A stretch of DNA of 54,151 bases from Verrucomicrobiales bacterium (GCA_947460575.1 CANHIJ010000008.1:1-54151); one strand, 5' to 3'; positions 40,246 through 49,077 are shown, counted from the first letter of the stretch. The notes: generated from the letters alone by a model not told the origin. Translations and numbers: made by a program.

Positions 40246-42741
40246 ATGGATTTGAAGCCCTATCTCAAGCCGTTCGAGCCCTATTTGCCCTACATGGTGA
40301 TGTTCGTGGGGATCGCCTCCGCGGTGCTCTTTATTTTGTATTTTGCGGCGGAGACGGACCGGCGCAAGCGCAGCGCGGGGACGGTGCTCTCGGTGCTGCT
40401 CGGGCTGTTTAGTTTTTACTGCGTGGGGCTGGGCCTCAAGAAGGGGATCGACCTCCAAGGGGGCGCTTCCTTCCTGGTGCGGGTCCAACCGGCCCCGGGC
40501 CGCGACGTCAACGTGGAGTCGCTGCGCAGCGCTCAGGAGATCATTGAAAACCGCCTTAATCCCACCGGTTCGCTCGACGTCACCGTGACCCCCCAGGGCA
40601 CCGACGGCCTGTATGTGGAGGTGCCCGGACTCAGCGACGAAGAGATTCGCCAGAGCAAGGGCGTGATCGAGCGGGTCGCGAAATTGGAATTTAAATTGCT
40701 GGCGGACCGCAACACCGTGGGCGGCGGGATGCGCCCCAATCCCCCAGGCGATCCCGGCATTGAGCCCGGCTACATGGCACTGCCCTACAAGGACTCCAAG
40801 GGGAAGGACCCCAAGACCGGCAAGGAAATCGAAACTCCAGAGAGCGAAAAAGTCACGGTCTTCGTGAAAAATAAGGCGGAAATGGGCGGCAAGAGCGTCA
40901 AGTCCGCCTTCGGGGCCCTCAATCCCGGAGAACTGCACTACCACATTAGCGTGACCTTGCACGACGAGTACGGGCAGAAAATGAGCCAAATCACCAAGGA
41001 CAACATCGGCAAACCCTTGGCCATCGTCCTCGACAACGTGGTCATCTCGGCCCCGACGATCCAGAGCAGCTTTGGCGCCCAATTCCAAATCACCGGCAAC
41101 TTCACCGCCGAGGAAGCCCGCGACCTGGCGAGCGCCCTGGAAAATCCCCTGGAAAACCCCCTGGTGGTGGAGCAATCCAGCACCACCTCGGCCGCCTACG
41201 GCAGCGAAGTGATCAAGCAGGGCCTCTGGTCCGCTGGCTTTGGCCTGCTTTCGACCCTGGTCTTCATGATGATCTACTATCGCCTCTCCGGCATCATTGC
41301 GGTGATCGGCCTGGGCATGAACCTGCTGCTGCTGCTCGGGGTGATGCAGGTTTTTGGATTCACCCTCACCATGCCTGGGATCGCGGGGATCATCCTGACC
41401 TTGGGGATGGCGGTGGATGCCAACGTGCTGATTTACGAGCGCATGCGCGAAGAATTTGCCGCCGGCAAGTCGTTCTCCGCGGCCATTAAGGCTTCCTATG
41501 AAAAGGCCTTCAGCGCCATTTTTGACTCCAACCTGACGACCCTCATCACCTCGGTAATCATGATGGTGGTGGCCACCGGCGCCATCCGCGGCTTCGGCTT
41601 GGCGCTGACCATCGGCCTGCTGGCTTCGATGTTTTCCGCGCTCCTCATCACCCGCGTGTGCTTCCTATGGGTGGAGAAATTCGGGGTCAAGCGCCTCTCC
41701 TTCCTCAACCTGATCTCCAACCGCCTGATCGACTTCATGGGCATGCGCAAGAAGGCCTTCGCCCTTTCGGCGGTGCTGATCGCCGCCTGCATCGCGGTGG
41801 TCGCGCTGAAGGGCGATCGCGTCCTCGGCTATGAGCTGCGCGGCGGCGACTCCATCAGCCTGGCCCGCATTCCCGGCCTGACGGAAAAACAAATTTCAGA
41901 TTCCCTGGCCAACTTCAAGTTCGAGGCCAAGGGGCAACAATTTGACGCGGGCTCTTTCAATGTGCAGGCAGTCAAGCCGGTGGGCGGCGAGGCCTACTTC
42001 ACGATCCGGAGCGCTCCGGGCACTGCGGGCGCCCTGATTGAGAAGCTAAAGCAGGACCTCGCGGGTGGCGACGCCGAGCGGGCCAAGCTCTTCGAAGGCG
42101 CGGACATCCAAAGCATGGGCTCGGCGGTGGGCGGAAAAATGCTTACCAACTCCATCTGGGCCCTAGTGGCCGGGCTGGTGGGCATCTTTATCTACCTCAC
42201 CTTCCGCTTCGAATCCCCCTTCGCGGTGGGTGCTATTTTCGCGGTCCTCCACGACGTGATCATCGCGGTGGGCGCCTGCGCTCTGGTCGGCAAGGAAGTC
42301 GGGCTCATCCTGGTGGGCGCCTTCCTGACGATTGCGGGCTATTCGATCAACGACACTATCGTCATTTTTGACCGGGTGCGCGAAGAACTGCGCACCCGCA
42401 AGGGAGACCTCTCCGAGGTCCTCAACTACGCCATCAGCGCCACGTTGAGCCGCACCGTGATAACCAGTGGGGTCACCGCCCTAGCGGTGATCGCGATGCT
42501 CCTCTTCGGGGGCAAGTCCTTGGCGGACTTCTCCTTTGCGATGCTCATCGGCATGATCTCGGGAACGTATTCTACCATCTTTATCGCTTCCCCCGTGGTG
42601 CTCTGGTGGGCGGAGCGCCGCCAGATCAACCTGCGCAAGCAGATCCTGGACGCCGATGCCCGCGACCTCGAGGCCCTCAGCGGCATGGAGCGCGAAGCCC
42701 CAGAAAAGCCTAGCAAGGCTCCCAAGTCGCTGGAGGCCTGA
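40246..42741 (+). CDS. secDF: Protein translocase SecDF (fused SecD-SecF)
   Basis: An 831-residue inner-membrane RND-type protein that uses the proton gradient to pull preproteins out of SecYEG. SecD half: KGIDLQGGASF, a long periplasmic P1 domain, and GMAVDANVLIYERMREE with the conserved intramembrane Asp. SecF half (from about 500): GGDSIS near the start, and GYSINDTIVIFDRVREEL. About 12 membrane segments are expected. Fusion of SecD and SecF is seen in several phyla, including Bacillus and PVC members. It begins after two short helices not usually present in E. coli SecD. Third gene of the tgt operon. Confidence 0.95.
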   Translation: MDLKPYLKPFEPYLPYMVMFVGIASAVLFILYFAAETDRRKRSAGTVLSVLLGLFSFYCVGLGLKKGIDLQGGASFLVRVQPAPGRDVNVESLRSAQEIIENRLNPTGSLDVTVTPQGTDGLYVEVPGLSDEEIRQSKGVIERVAKLEFKLLADRNTVGGGMRPNPPGDPGIEPGYMALPYKDSKGKDPKTGKEIETPESEKVTVFVKNKAEMGGKSVKSAFGALNPGELHYHISVTLHDEYGQKMSQITKDNIGKPLAIVLDNVVISAPTIQSSFGAQFQITGNFTAEEARDLASALENPLENPLVVEQSSTTSAAYGSEVIKQGLWSAGFGLLSTLVFMMIYYRLSGIIAVIGLGMNLLLLLGVMQVFGFTLTMPGIAGIILTLGMAVDANVLIYERMREEFAAGKSFSAAIKASYEKAFSAIFDSNLTTLITSVIMMVVATGAIRGFGLALTIGLLASMFSALLITRVCFLWVEKFGVKRLSFLNLISNRLIDFMGMRKKAFALSAVLIAACIAVVALKGDRVLGYELRGGDSISLARIPGLTEKQISDSLANFKFEAKGQQFDAGSFNVQAVKPVGGEAYFTIRSAPGTAGALIEKLKQDLAGGDAERAKLFEGADIQSMGSAVGGKMLTNSIWALVAGLVGIFIYLTFRFESPFAVGAIFAVLHDVIIAVGACALVGKEVGLILVGAFLTIAGYSINDTIVIFDRVREELRTRKGDLSEVLNYAISATLSRTVITSGVTALAVIAMLLFGGKSLADFSFAMLIGMISGTYSTIFIASPVVLWWAERRQINLRKQILDADARDLEALSGMEREAPEKPSKAPKSLEA

Positions 42742-42897
42742 AGTGCCCCCAGGGGCCCCCTGCCAGGCTTAAGCCAGCAGCGGGCCCCGCGGGGTCGGAT
42801 GCCCGCCGAGCAGTCTAGGAGGCACCCCAAATGGGGGCCCCGCCTGCGCCGGAGGGCCTTCTTGCGCTTCCCGCGAAAGCGGGTGGCAGGTCAAATC

Positions 42898-43932
42898 TCA
42901 GGAGAACGACTGGAGGGCTTTGAGCACCGCGAGGGCCCGGCCTGCATCTACCGCTTCCCCCGCCAGGGCCAAGCCATCCTCCCAGGTGGCCGCCAGACCC
43001 ACTACCTGAAGCGCCGCGGCGACATTGACCAGGACCAGATCGCGCTTCGGGCCGCGGTCGGAACCGTCCAGAATGGCGCCGAGGATAGTGGCGTTTTCGG
43101 TGGCATCGCCTCCCTGAAGTTCAGTTAGAAGAGCCGGAGGGGACGGCCACTGATAGGTTGCCTCGCCGAGGTGGGTGGGCTCGGCGATGGCGATCTGGGT
43201 GGGGCCGAGGGTGGAGACCTCGTCCATGCCGCGGCCGTCGGCGGTGCGGCCGTGCACTACCCAGGCACGGCGGCGGCCCAGCGATTGCAGGATGCGCGCA
43301 TAGGTGGGGGGCAGGGCGGGATCGAAAACCCCCGCCAGCTGGAAGGCGGGCTGCAGGGGATTGAGAAGCGGCCCGATGATGTTGAAAATGCTGCGCGTGC
43401 CGCTGGCGGCGAGGGCGCGGCGCACCGGGCCTACCGCGGCGAAGGCGGGATGGTACTGCGGCGCTAGCATGAAGGCCGCGCCGTGGCGCCGCACCCCTTC
43501 GGCGAAGCGATCCGGGGGCAAGTCGATCCGCACCCCCAGTGCCTCCAGGACATCGGCCCCGCCGCTCTTGGAGGTGATGCCGCGGTTCCCGTGCTTTACC
43601 ACCGCGGCCCCACAGGCCGCCAACACAAACAGGGCCGTGGTGGACACGTTGAAGAGATGGAGTTGGTCCCCGCCAGTGCCGCAAATGTCGATCGCGGGCC
43701 GGTCCAACCCCGCGAGGTCCAAGGGCGGCCGCTCGGCGTGCCCGAGAAAGGCCCGCACAAAATCCGCAATTTCACGCGCCGTTTCGCCCTTCGCGCTGAG
43801 CGCCCGCAGGAGGTCGGCCTTTTGCGCGGGGTCCGCTTGCGGGTCGAGTAGAAAATCCGCTAGGGTCACGACGCCGTCGGCATCGAGTTCCTGGCGCTGG
43901 GTGAGGGATTCGAGCAGGGAAGCAGGGGACAT
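42898..43932 (-). CDS. trpD: Anthranilate phosphoribosyltransferase
   Basis: A 344-residue cytoplasmic enzyme catalysing transfer of phosphoribose from PRPP to anthranilate, the second step of tryptophan synthesis from chorismate. Signatures: DICGTGGD near residue 82 (PRPP-binding glycine loop), FNVSTTALFVLAACG, and KHGNRGITSKSGGADVLEALG (about 108-128). No other trp gene is nearby, so the pathway is dispersed in this genome. The ATG at 43932 is preferred over one ten codons upstream. Between its stop and secDF lie about 155 bp of GC-rich palindromic sequence without a T-run terminator. Confidence 0.93.
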   Translation of the reverse strand: MSPASLLESLTQRQELDADGVVTLADFLLDPQADPAQKADLLRALSAKGETAREIADFVRAFLGHAERPPLDLAGLDRPAIDICGTGGDQLHLFNVSTTALFVLAACGAAVVKHGNRGITSKSGGADVLEALGVRIDLPPDRFAEGVRRHGAAFMLAPQYHPAFAAVGPVRRALAASGTRSIFNIIGPLLNPLQPAFQLAGVFDPALPPTYARILQSLGRRRAWVVHGRTADGRGMDEVSTLGPTQIAIAEPTHLGEATYQWPSPPALLTELQGGDATENATILGAILDGSDRGPKRDLVLVNVAAALQVVGLAATWEDGLALAGEAVDAGRALAVLKALQSFS

Positions 43933-44209
43933 CGGGCGGAGAGGAGATCGGGGGACACGCAAGCAGCAGGGAGGCGGTCCTGCAAGCTCAGGCTGTGGCC
44001 GCGCCGGTTTTGCCCTAACGCGTTGGCGCCCCTCCGGCGGGGCCGCGCGGGGGGACTGGCGAATCCTACTGTTCTGTTACTTTCCAAAGATTTACGCTTC
44101 GCGCCACACTTGGTAAAGGTGGGCCGTCGCCATTGCGGGCGACAGGGGATGCTCCCCAGCGGTCTGCTAGCGAGGAGCTCTTATCCATGGAATCCAAAAC
44201 TGCTCTGCC

Positions 44210-45406
44210 GTGAAACTCCGCCACCCACTCCTCTTTGTCGGCCTGCTCGCTCCTGCTTCCCACGCCCACGCAGGAGGAATTCCACAAGAGTATGATTACG
44301 GCTTCCAGGTCTATCAAGAGGACGACGACCGAATCCGGGTGGAGTCGCACTACGTGCGCGGCCAGTGGAGCCTTTTGGAGGGCACAAGTTTTCGGATGCA
44401 GTATTTGAATGATGCCATTTCGGGGGCCTCTCCGACCGGGGCGCTACCGGGCGGGGTCCAGCCCTATGTGGCTAACGTGGAGGACGTCCGCACCGGAATC
44501 CTGGGGGCCTTGTCGCAGCAGTTGGGGCGGCACCGCCTAGAACTGGAAATTTCCCAGAGCAATGAAAACGATTATTTTTCCCAGGGCTACGCGCTGAGTG
44601 ACGCCATTGAGCTCAATCAGAAAAATACCACCCTCACTTTAGGGGTGAATGTGCTCGACGACACCGTAACCGTGCCGGGTTTAGGAGATAAGGGCAAGGA
44701 GAGCTATGATTTCTTCGGCGGAATCAGCCAACTCCTCGACAAGAATACTGAGCTCACCGGGTCGCTTACGCTGGGCTTCAGCCAAGGATATATGAATGAT
44801 CCTTACAAGGTGGTGCAGCGCGATGAGGTGTTCCGCACTCCCGATATGTCCATCGATGCCGGGGACGGAACGGCCATCCTAATTCCAGGGGTGGCGATTC
44901 CGATAACGAATATTTACCGGGAAAACCGCCCCGATAGCCGCTTTCGCCAGGTCCTCCAATTGGGCGGAAGGCACTATTTCGCCGCGGAAAAGGCCGCCCT
45001 CCAAGCCGCGCTCCGCTACACCCACGACGACTACGGCATTTCTTCCGAAATGGCCCAGCTCGAATGGAGGCAGGAACTGGGCGAACACCTCGAGATCGCT
45101 CCCTTTGTCCGCTACTATCACCAGAATGCTGCTAGCTTTTTTGTCAGGGACTTGAATCAAGTCGCGGTCGCCACTCCGGCCGACGATCCCAATGGCAGCG
45201 GTCCAAATTACTCGGCGGACTATCGGTTGTCGTCCTTTGACACCAACAGCATCGGGCTGCGCCTTTTGGCGAAGGTCTCCGAAAACCTCACCCTATCGGC
45301 GACCTATGAACGGTACACCATGAAAGGGGTAGGGGAGGACACTGCGCCCAGTGGCTCGTACCCCAGCGCCAACATGTTGACGGTCGGTCTGAAATTGAAG
45401 TTTTAA
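44210..45406 (+). CDS. DUF3570 outer-membrane beta-barrel protein
   Basis: A 398-residue protein starting at GTG (44210) with a signal peptide (about 1-21, ending HAHAG). The rest is alternating hydrophobic strands with Tyr/Phe aromatic girdles and ends in ...LKLKF, the C-terminal Phe typical of barrels inserted by BamA. The composition and the RVESHYVRGQWSLLEGTSFRM start match DUF3570, a barrel family I recall being encoded with DUF4266, ApbE and thioredoxin genes. It is first of five same-direction genes with gaps of 20-36 bp, so probably one operon. The 277-bp upstream region should hold the promoter, plus a GTCGCC/GGCGAC hairpin near 44127. Role: likely surface-exposed channel or anchoring platform, inferred. 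Confidence 0.82.
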   Translation: MKLRHPLLFVGLLAPASHAHAGGIPQEYDYGFQVYQEDDDRIRVESHYVRGQWSLLEGTSFRMQYLNDAISGASPTGALPGGVQPYVANVEDVRTGILGALSQQLGRHRLELEISQSNENDYFSQGYALSDAIELNQKNTTLTLGVNVLDDTVTVPGLGDKGKESYDFFGGISQLLDKNTELTGSLTLGFSQGYMNDPYKVVQRDEVFRTPDMSIDAGDGTAILIPGVAIPITNIYRENRPDSRFRQVLQLGGRHYFAAEKAALQAALRYTHDDYGISSEMAQLEWRQELGEHLEIAPFVRYYHQNAASFFVRDLNQVAVATPADDPNGSGPNYSADYRLSSFDTNSIGLRLLAKVSENLTLSATYERYTMKGVGEDTAPSGSYPSANMLTVGLKLKF

Positions 45407-45433
45407 ATACAACTCTAACTCACTAAGATTTCT

Positions 45434-46396
45434 GTGAAATCGGAGCCGGTTTTACCAGCAGATGCGCTAGGGATGCGCCACCTCCAATTCCGCGCCTTGG
45501 GGACCGCGTGCCAGATCAAGTTCCGCGAGCGGGAGGACTGCCGGGCCCTGCAATATGCTGCCGAAGCTTTGGACTGGATCGGAAAATTTGAAGCCAAGTT
45601 TTCGCGCTTTCGCGCGGACTCTCTGGTTTCCCAGATCAATGCCAGTGCCGGAAAGCAGTGGGTGGAGACGGATGCGGAGACCGAGCAGATGTTGGACGTG
45701 GCGGAAGGGGTGTTTCGGCTGACAGACGGCATTTTGGACCCGACGCTGTTGCCGCTTTTAGGGGTGTGGGATTGGAAAGTGGTCCCGGCGGCCTTGCCGG
45801 AGCGGAGCCGGGTGCAAAAGGCGCTCTCCTTGGTGGGTTGGCGGCGGGTCGAGCGGCGGCCTGGCGGGATTTTCCTGCCGGAGCCAGGAATGGGGTTAGA
45901 TTTTGGAGGATTTGGCAAGGAGTTGGCAGTGGACGCCCTGGCCAAGTTGGCGCGGAACGCGGGACTCAAGGATGTCCTGGTAGACCTCGGGCGCGATGTC
46001 TATGCGATGGGCGGGAATGGAAAGCAGGCGTTTTGGCACGTGGGGGTGGAGGATGGCCACCATCCCGGGCAATGCTGGGCGGGCTTGGCGGTCACGGAGC
46101 GGGCGGTTTCCTCCTCGGGCAATTACGCCCGGCAATTTACCCATGGCGGCGTGAGCTATGGTCACATCCTCGATCCGCGCACGGGCTGGCCGGTGGCCAA
46201 CGGCATGAAGGCGGTCACGGTGGTGGCCCCGACCTGCCTTGAAGCCGGTATTTACAGCACCGCGGCTTTCGTGCTGGGGACCAAAAAGGGGCTCAAACTA
46301 GCTTCGCGCGCCCCAGGCGTTTCCCTCTGTGCCCAATCCGAGCAGGGCATCGACGGCAGTCGCAACTTCGGCGATTGGCTCGTCAAGGCGAGCTAG
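45434..46396 (+). CDS. apbE: ApbE family FAD:protein FMN transferase, variant
   Basis: A 320-residue protein of the family that links FMN covalently to Ser/Thr in exported redox proteins. Seen: GTACQIKF (23-30), FSRFRADSLVSQIN (56-69), DPTLLPLLGVWDW, LDFGGFGKELAVDAL (155-169), DLGRDVYAMG, and SSGNYARQF with HILDPRTGWPV (244-254). Canonical ApbE has a Mg-binding Asp in A-D-x-x-[ST]-T near the C-terminus; here the segment is AGIYST with Gly272 in that place. The N-terminus shows no signal peptide, unlike lipoprotein ApbE enzymes, so it may act in the cytoplasm. It starts at GTG 27 bp after DUF3570. The candidate target is the Ig-like protein of the same cluster. Confidence 0.88.
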   Translation: MKSEPVLPADALGMRHLQFRALGTACQIKFREREDCRALQYAAEALDWIGKFEAKFSRFRADSLVSQINASAGKQWVETDAETEQMLDVAEGVFRLTDGILDPTLLPLLGVWDWKVVPAALPERSRVQKALSLVGWRRVERRPGGIFLPEPGMGLDFGGFGKELAVDALAKLARNAGLKDVLVDLGRDVYAMGGNGKQAFWHVGVEDGHHPGQCWAGLAVTERAVSSSGNYARQFTHGGVSYGHILDPRTGWPVANGMKAVTVVAPTCLEAGIYSTAAFVLGTKKGLKLASRAPGVSLCAQSEQGIDGSRNFGDWLVKAS

Positions 46397-46432
46397 TCCC
46401 GAAAACATAGCGCTTTTATCGCATTCCATTCT

Positions 46433-46930
46433 ATGAAACAAATCCTCTCCCTCCTGCTCGTTCTCGCGGGCGCCACCCCAGTTTTAACTGCGGCCGACAG
46501 CCTAAAGGCTGGGCAGGCGTTGCCCAAGTTAGCTCCCTTGCTGGCGGGGGCGAAGCTGCCGGACACTTCCGGCAAGGTGGTCCTGGTGGACTTTTGGGCG
46601 TCCTGGTGCGTACCCTGCAAAGCTTCCTTTCCGGCGCTCAATAAGCTGCAAGCCGAGCAGGCCGCCAAGGGCCTGGTTATCATTGCTATTGGGGTCGACG
46701 ACGATGCCGCCGACTTCAAGAAATTTGCTGCCGCGATGCAAGCGAAATTCCTCCTGGTGCACGACGCCGCCCATCAAGCGGTTGGGGCGTTTAACCCTCC
46801 GACGATGCCGACCAGCTACCTCGTGGATCGCAAAGGGGTGATCCGCTATGTGCACAGCGGCTTCAAGGGAGCCAAGACCGAAAAAGAATACACGGCTGAA
46901 ATCGAAACCCTCCTTGGCGAAGCGCGCTGA
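46433..46930 (+). CDS. TlpA/thioredoxin-like periplasmic protein
   Basis: A 165-residue thiol-disulfide oxidoreductase of the TlpA/ResA class. A signal peptide (about 1-20, ending LTAAD) directs export. The redox motif is WASWCVPC (Cys59, Cys62), and the cis-Pro region is TMPTSYLVD. Such proteins usually reduce or keep reduced specific periplasmic cysteines. In this cluster the obvious cysteine substrate is the CGC tail of the DUF4266 lipoprotein encoded 20 bp downstream. It starts 36 bp after apbE. Class is firm; the pairing is inference. Confidence 0.9.
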   Translation: MKQILSLLLVLAGATPVLTAADSLKAGQALPKLAPLLAGAKLPDTSGKVVLVDFWASWCVPCKASFPALNKLQAEQAAKGLVIIAIGVDDDAADFKKFAAAMQAKFLLVHDAAHQAVGAFNPPTMPTSYLVDRKGVIRYVHSGFKGAKTEKEYTAEIETLLGEAR

Positions 46931-46950
46931 ACTTCCTTGCCCCGCATTTT

Positions 46951-47181
46951 ATGAAATACCCACTTCCCTCTCTATTGGCCCTCGGCGCCGTCTTGTCCCT
47001 GAGCAGTTGTGCGGATTCCCTGGTCCGGGTGAAGCCCTATGACCGGGGTAATCTGGCGCGGCACATCATGGCAGATAGCCTGGACCCCCTGCAGACCGCG
47101 ATGACGGAACACGCCTATTTCTCGCGCGAAGCCGGCTTTGGCGGCGGCGGCGTGGGCGGCGGCGGCTGCGGCTGCAACTGA
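46951..47181 (+). CDS. DUF4266 small lipoprotein with Gly-rich CGCN tail
   Basis: A 76-residue exported protein. The signal peptide ends in lipobox LSSC (Cys20), so the mature lipoprotein is only about 57 residues. The conserved DUF4266 core is VRVKPYDRGNLARHIMADS followed by a short PLQTAMTEHAYFSREA segment. The C-terminus is almost only glycine and ends CGCN (Cys73, Cys75). A short anchored peptide with a Cys-x-Cys end could bind a metal ion, be modified, or exchange disulfides with the TlpA-like protein encoded just upstream. The family usually occurs with DUF3570 and ApbE; its biochemical role is unknown to me. Confidence 0.85.
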   Translation: MKYPLPSLLALGAVLSLSSCADSLVRVKPYDRGNLARHIMADSLDPLQTAMTEHAYFSREAGFGGGGVGGGGCGCN

Positions 47182-47215
47182 CCCCATTTTCGCTCCCCCC
47201 TATCCTCAAAATCCT

Positions 47216-48916
47216 ATGAAACGCCAGCTCCCGATTGCGCCCCATGTCCGTCGTCTTTTCGGCCGTTTTGGGCCCCTTATGTTCATCTGCCAGCGCACTC
47301 CCGTGGGGCAGGTGATCGCCCATGAAGCGAGGAGTCTGGGTGTTTCTGGCTTTACCCAGGTTGCCAAATGGAGCGCGACCTTGGTTTCCGGTCTGGGGGC
47401 TTTTGACGCGGTTTCCGGAGCTACGGTGGTCATGCAAATCGCACCCACGCTAGGTTCGGCCACGGTTACGGCGCCTAACGGAAATGCGCTGAGCTTTATT
47501 GTGCAGGTGACCGGGGCCCCATCGACCGCCAAAAGTTGGAAATTGACCGGCACTCTCCCCACTGGTTTGACCCACAGCAATGCCACCAACAGCAACACTG
47601 ACAGCGTCACTGGCATCCCGCGACAGAATGGCAACTTTCCCGTCACCCTGACGGCTTATGAAAAAGCGGGGTACTCCGGTGGTTCGAAGTCGGCCAATTT
47701 TACGATCATGGTTTCCGGTGGCGTGACGCCTCCGGTGATTTCGGTGCAGCCATTGCCGGTTTCCATCAGCGCCGGTGCTTCCGCCGTGCTCAGCGTCGGG
47801 TCCACCGGGGCGGCCTCTTTCCAATGGTATAAGGGGGCCTCTGGAGATATTGCTAGCCCTGTGGCGGGCGCCACCGCGGCCACCTATACGACACCGCCGC
47901 TGACCGCCTCGGCGAGCTATTGGGTTCGGGTTGCGAACTCTGGAGGATCGGTCAATTCGTCCTCGGCGGTGGTCACCGTGATCGACCCGCCCGTCCTCAC
48001 AAGTCAGCCCATGGCGGCGACGATTGATCCGGGCGGATCGGCCCTCTTGAGCGTGGCCGCCACCGGCGCAGCGCCCTCGTTTCAGTGGTATGCGGGGGAG
48101 TCTGGGGACACCGCGAATCCCATGCCTAACGCGACAGGCGCGACCTGGACGACGCCAGTTCTCGCGGAGACGGCGCGGTTCTGGGTCATGGTGCGCAATG
48201 CCGCGGGAAGCGTCAATTCGAGCACGGCGGTGGTGACGGTGCGGGTGCCCCCGGCGATTCTTTCCCAGCCGTTGGGGACGAGGGTGGCGATGGGCAGCGC
48301 GGCCACTCTCAGTGTGGCGGCCTCTGGTACGGGGTTGGCTTTTCAGTGGTATCTCGGGGACTCCGGCGATACCGCTCATCCCGTGGCGGGGGCCACGGGA
48401 GCTTCGTTGATGGCCACCGCCACCAGCGCTGCCGCCAGTTATTGGGTGAAGATCAGCAACTCCGCTGGGTCCGTCCACTCCAATGGGGCGGTCGTTAAAG
48501 GGTTTGATACTTTTGCGAGCTGGGCCGCGGGCCGCTTCACGGGAGCGCAGTTGGGTGACCCTCTCATTTCCGGCGCGGCGGGAGACCCGGACGCCGACGG
48601 ATGCACCAACGAACAAGAGTTTGTCTACGGCACGGCGCCGCTATCCTCCAACCCGCCGCTGGTCTTGGGGGTGGCGTCCGCCGGGGCTCCCCTGTCGCTG
48701 AGTTTTGCCGCCGCGGCCGCCAGCGGGACTGGTTATGTCGGAATCACGCGGCATTACGCGTTAGAGTGCTCTCCCAGCCTGGGAAGCGGCAGCCAGTGGT
48801 CGGTCTGTTATGGATTTGCGGATATCGTCGGGCTAGGACAAGAGGTCCGGTTTACGGCGGCGGCGGGTCCCGCCGCTAACTTCTACCGAGTCAAGGTATG
48901 GCTGGTTTCGGAATAG
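47216..48916 (+). CDS. Ig-like repeat surface protein with an ApbE-type flavinylation motif
   Basis: A 566-residue protein. The N-terminus (to about 60) has no classic signal peptide, although a hydrophobic patch (GPLMFIC) occurs near 19-25. Residues 64-70 read DAVSGAT, matching the D-x-x-[ST]-G-A-T acceptor motif of FMN-modified proteins such as NqrC and RnfG; Thr70 would carry FMN. A putative-Ig domain (about 80-175) follows, then three Ig-like repeats, each with PxISxQP-type starts and FQWY cores (about 180-440). Near 455-500 is a GDPDADGCTNEQEF motif, a calcium-binding type common in PVC surface proteins. It is last in the apbE cluster, 34 bp after DUF4266. Flavinylation is inferred from motif and context. 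Confidence 0.75.
   Translation: MKRQLPIAPHVRRLFGRFGPLMFICQRTPVGQVIAHEARSLGVSGFTQVAKWSATLVSGLGAFDAVSGATVVMQIAPTLGSATVTAPNGNALSFIVQVTGAPSTAKSWKLTGTLPTGLTHSNATNSNTDSVTGIPRQNGNFPVTLTAYEKAGYSGGSKSANFTIMVSGGVTPPVISVQPLPVSISAGASAVLSVGSTGAASFQWYKGASGDIASPVAGATAATYTTPPLTASASYWVRVANSGGSVNSSSAVVTVIDPPVLTSQPMAATIDPGGSALLSVAATGAAPSFQWYAGESGDTANPMPNATGATWTTPVLAETARFWVMVRNAAGSVNSSTAVVTVRVPPAILSQPLGTRVAMGSAATLSVAASGTGLAFQWYLGDSGDTAHPVAGATGASLMATATSAAASYWVKISNSAGSVHSNGAVVKGFDTFASWAAGRFTGAQLGDPLISGAAGDPDADGCTNEQEFVYGTAPLSSNPPLVLGVASAGAPLSLSFAAAAASGTGYVGITRHYALECSPSLGSGSQWSVCYGFADIVGLGQEVRFTAAAGPAANFYRVKVWLVSE
47405..47425 (+). other. Putative FMN attachment site (DAVSGAT)
   Basis: Encodes Asp64 to Thr70 of the Ig-like protein. 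ApbE enzymes attach FMN to the last Thr (or Ser) of D-x-x-[ST]-G-A-[ST] in NqrB/C, RnfD/G and FMN_bind proteins. An apbE gene lies about 1 kb upstream in the same direction. Confidence 0.5.
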
Positions 48917-49077
48917 CGCCGCGAACGCTTTGGCCGGGGGCACTTCGCCGAGCCTTGGGTCCTTTCGCGCCCGCTTGAACCTCCCCGGGCCGCAGGGAAT
49001 AGTGTTTTGGACGACTGAAGCACTCCGCCTCCGGCGCGGCGGAACCGTTGCTTGACCCTGATTTCGCCACCACCCCC

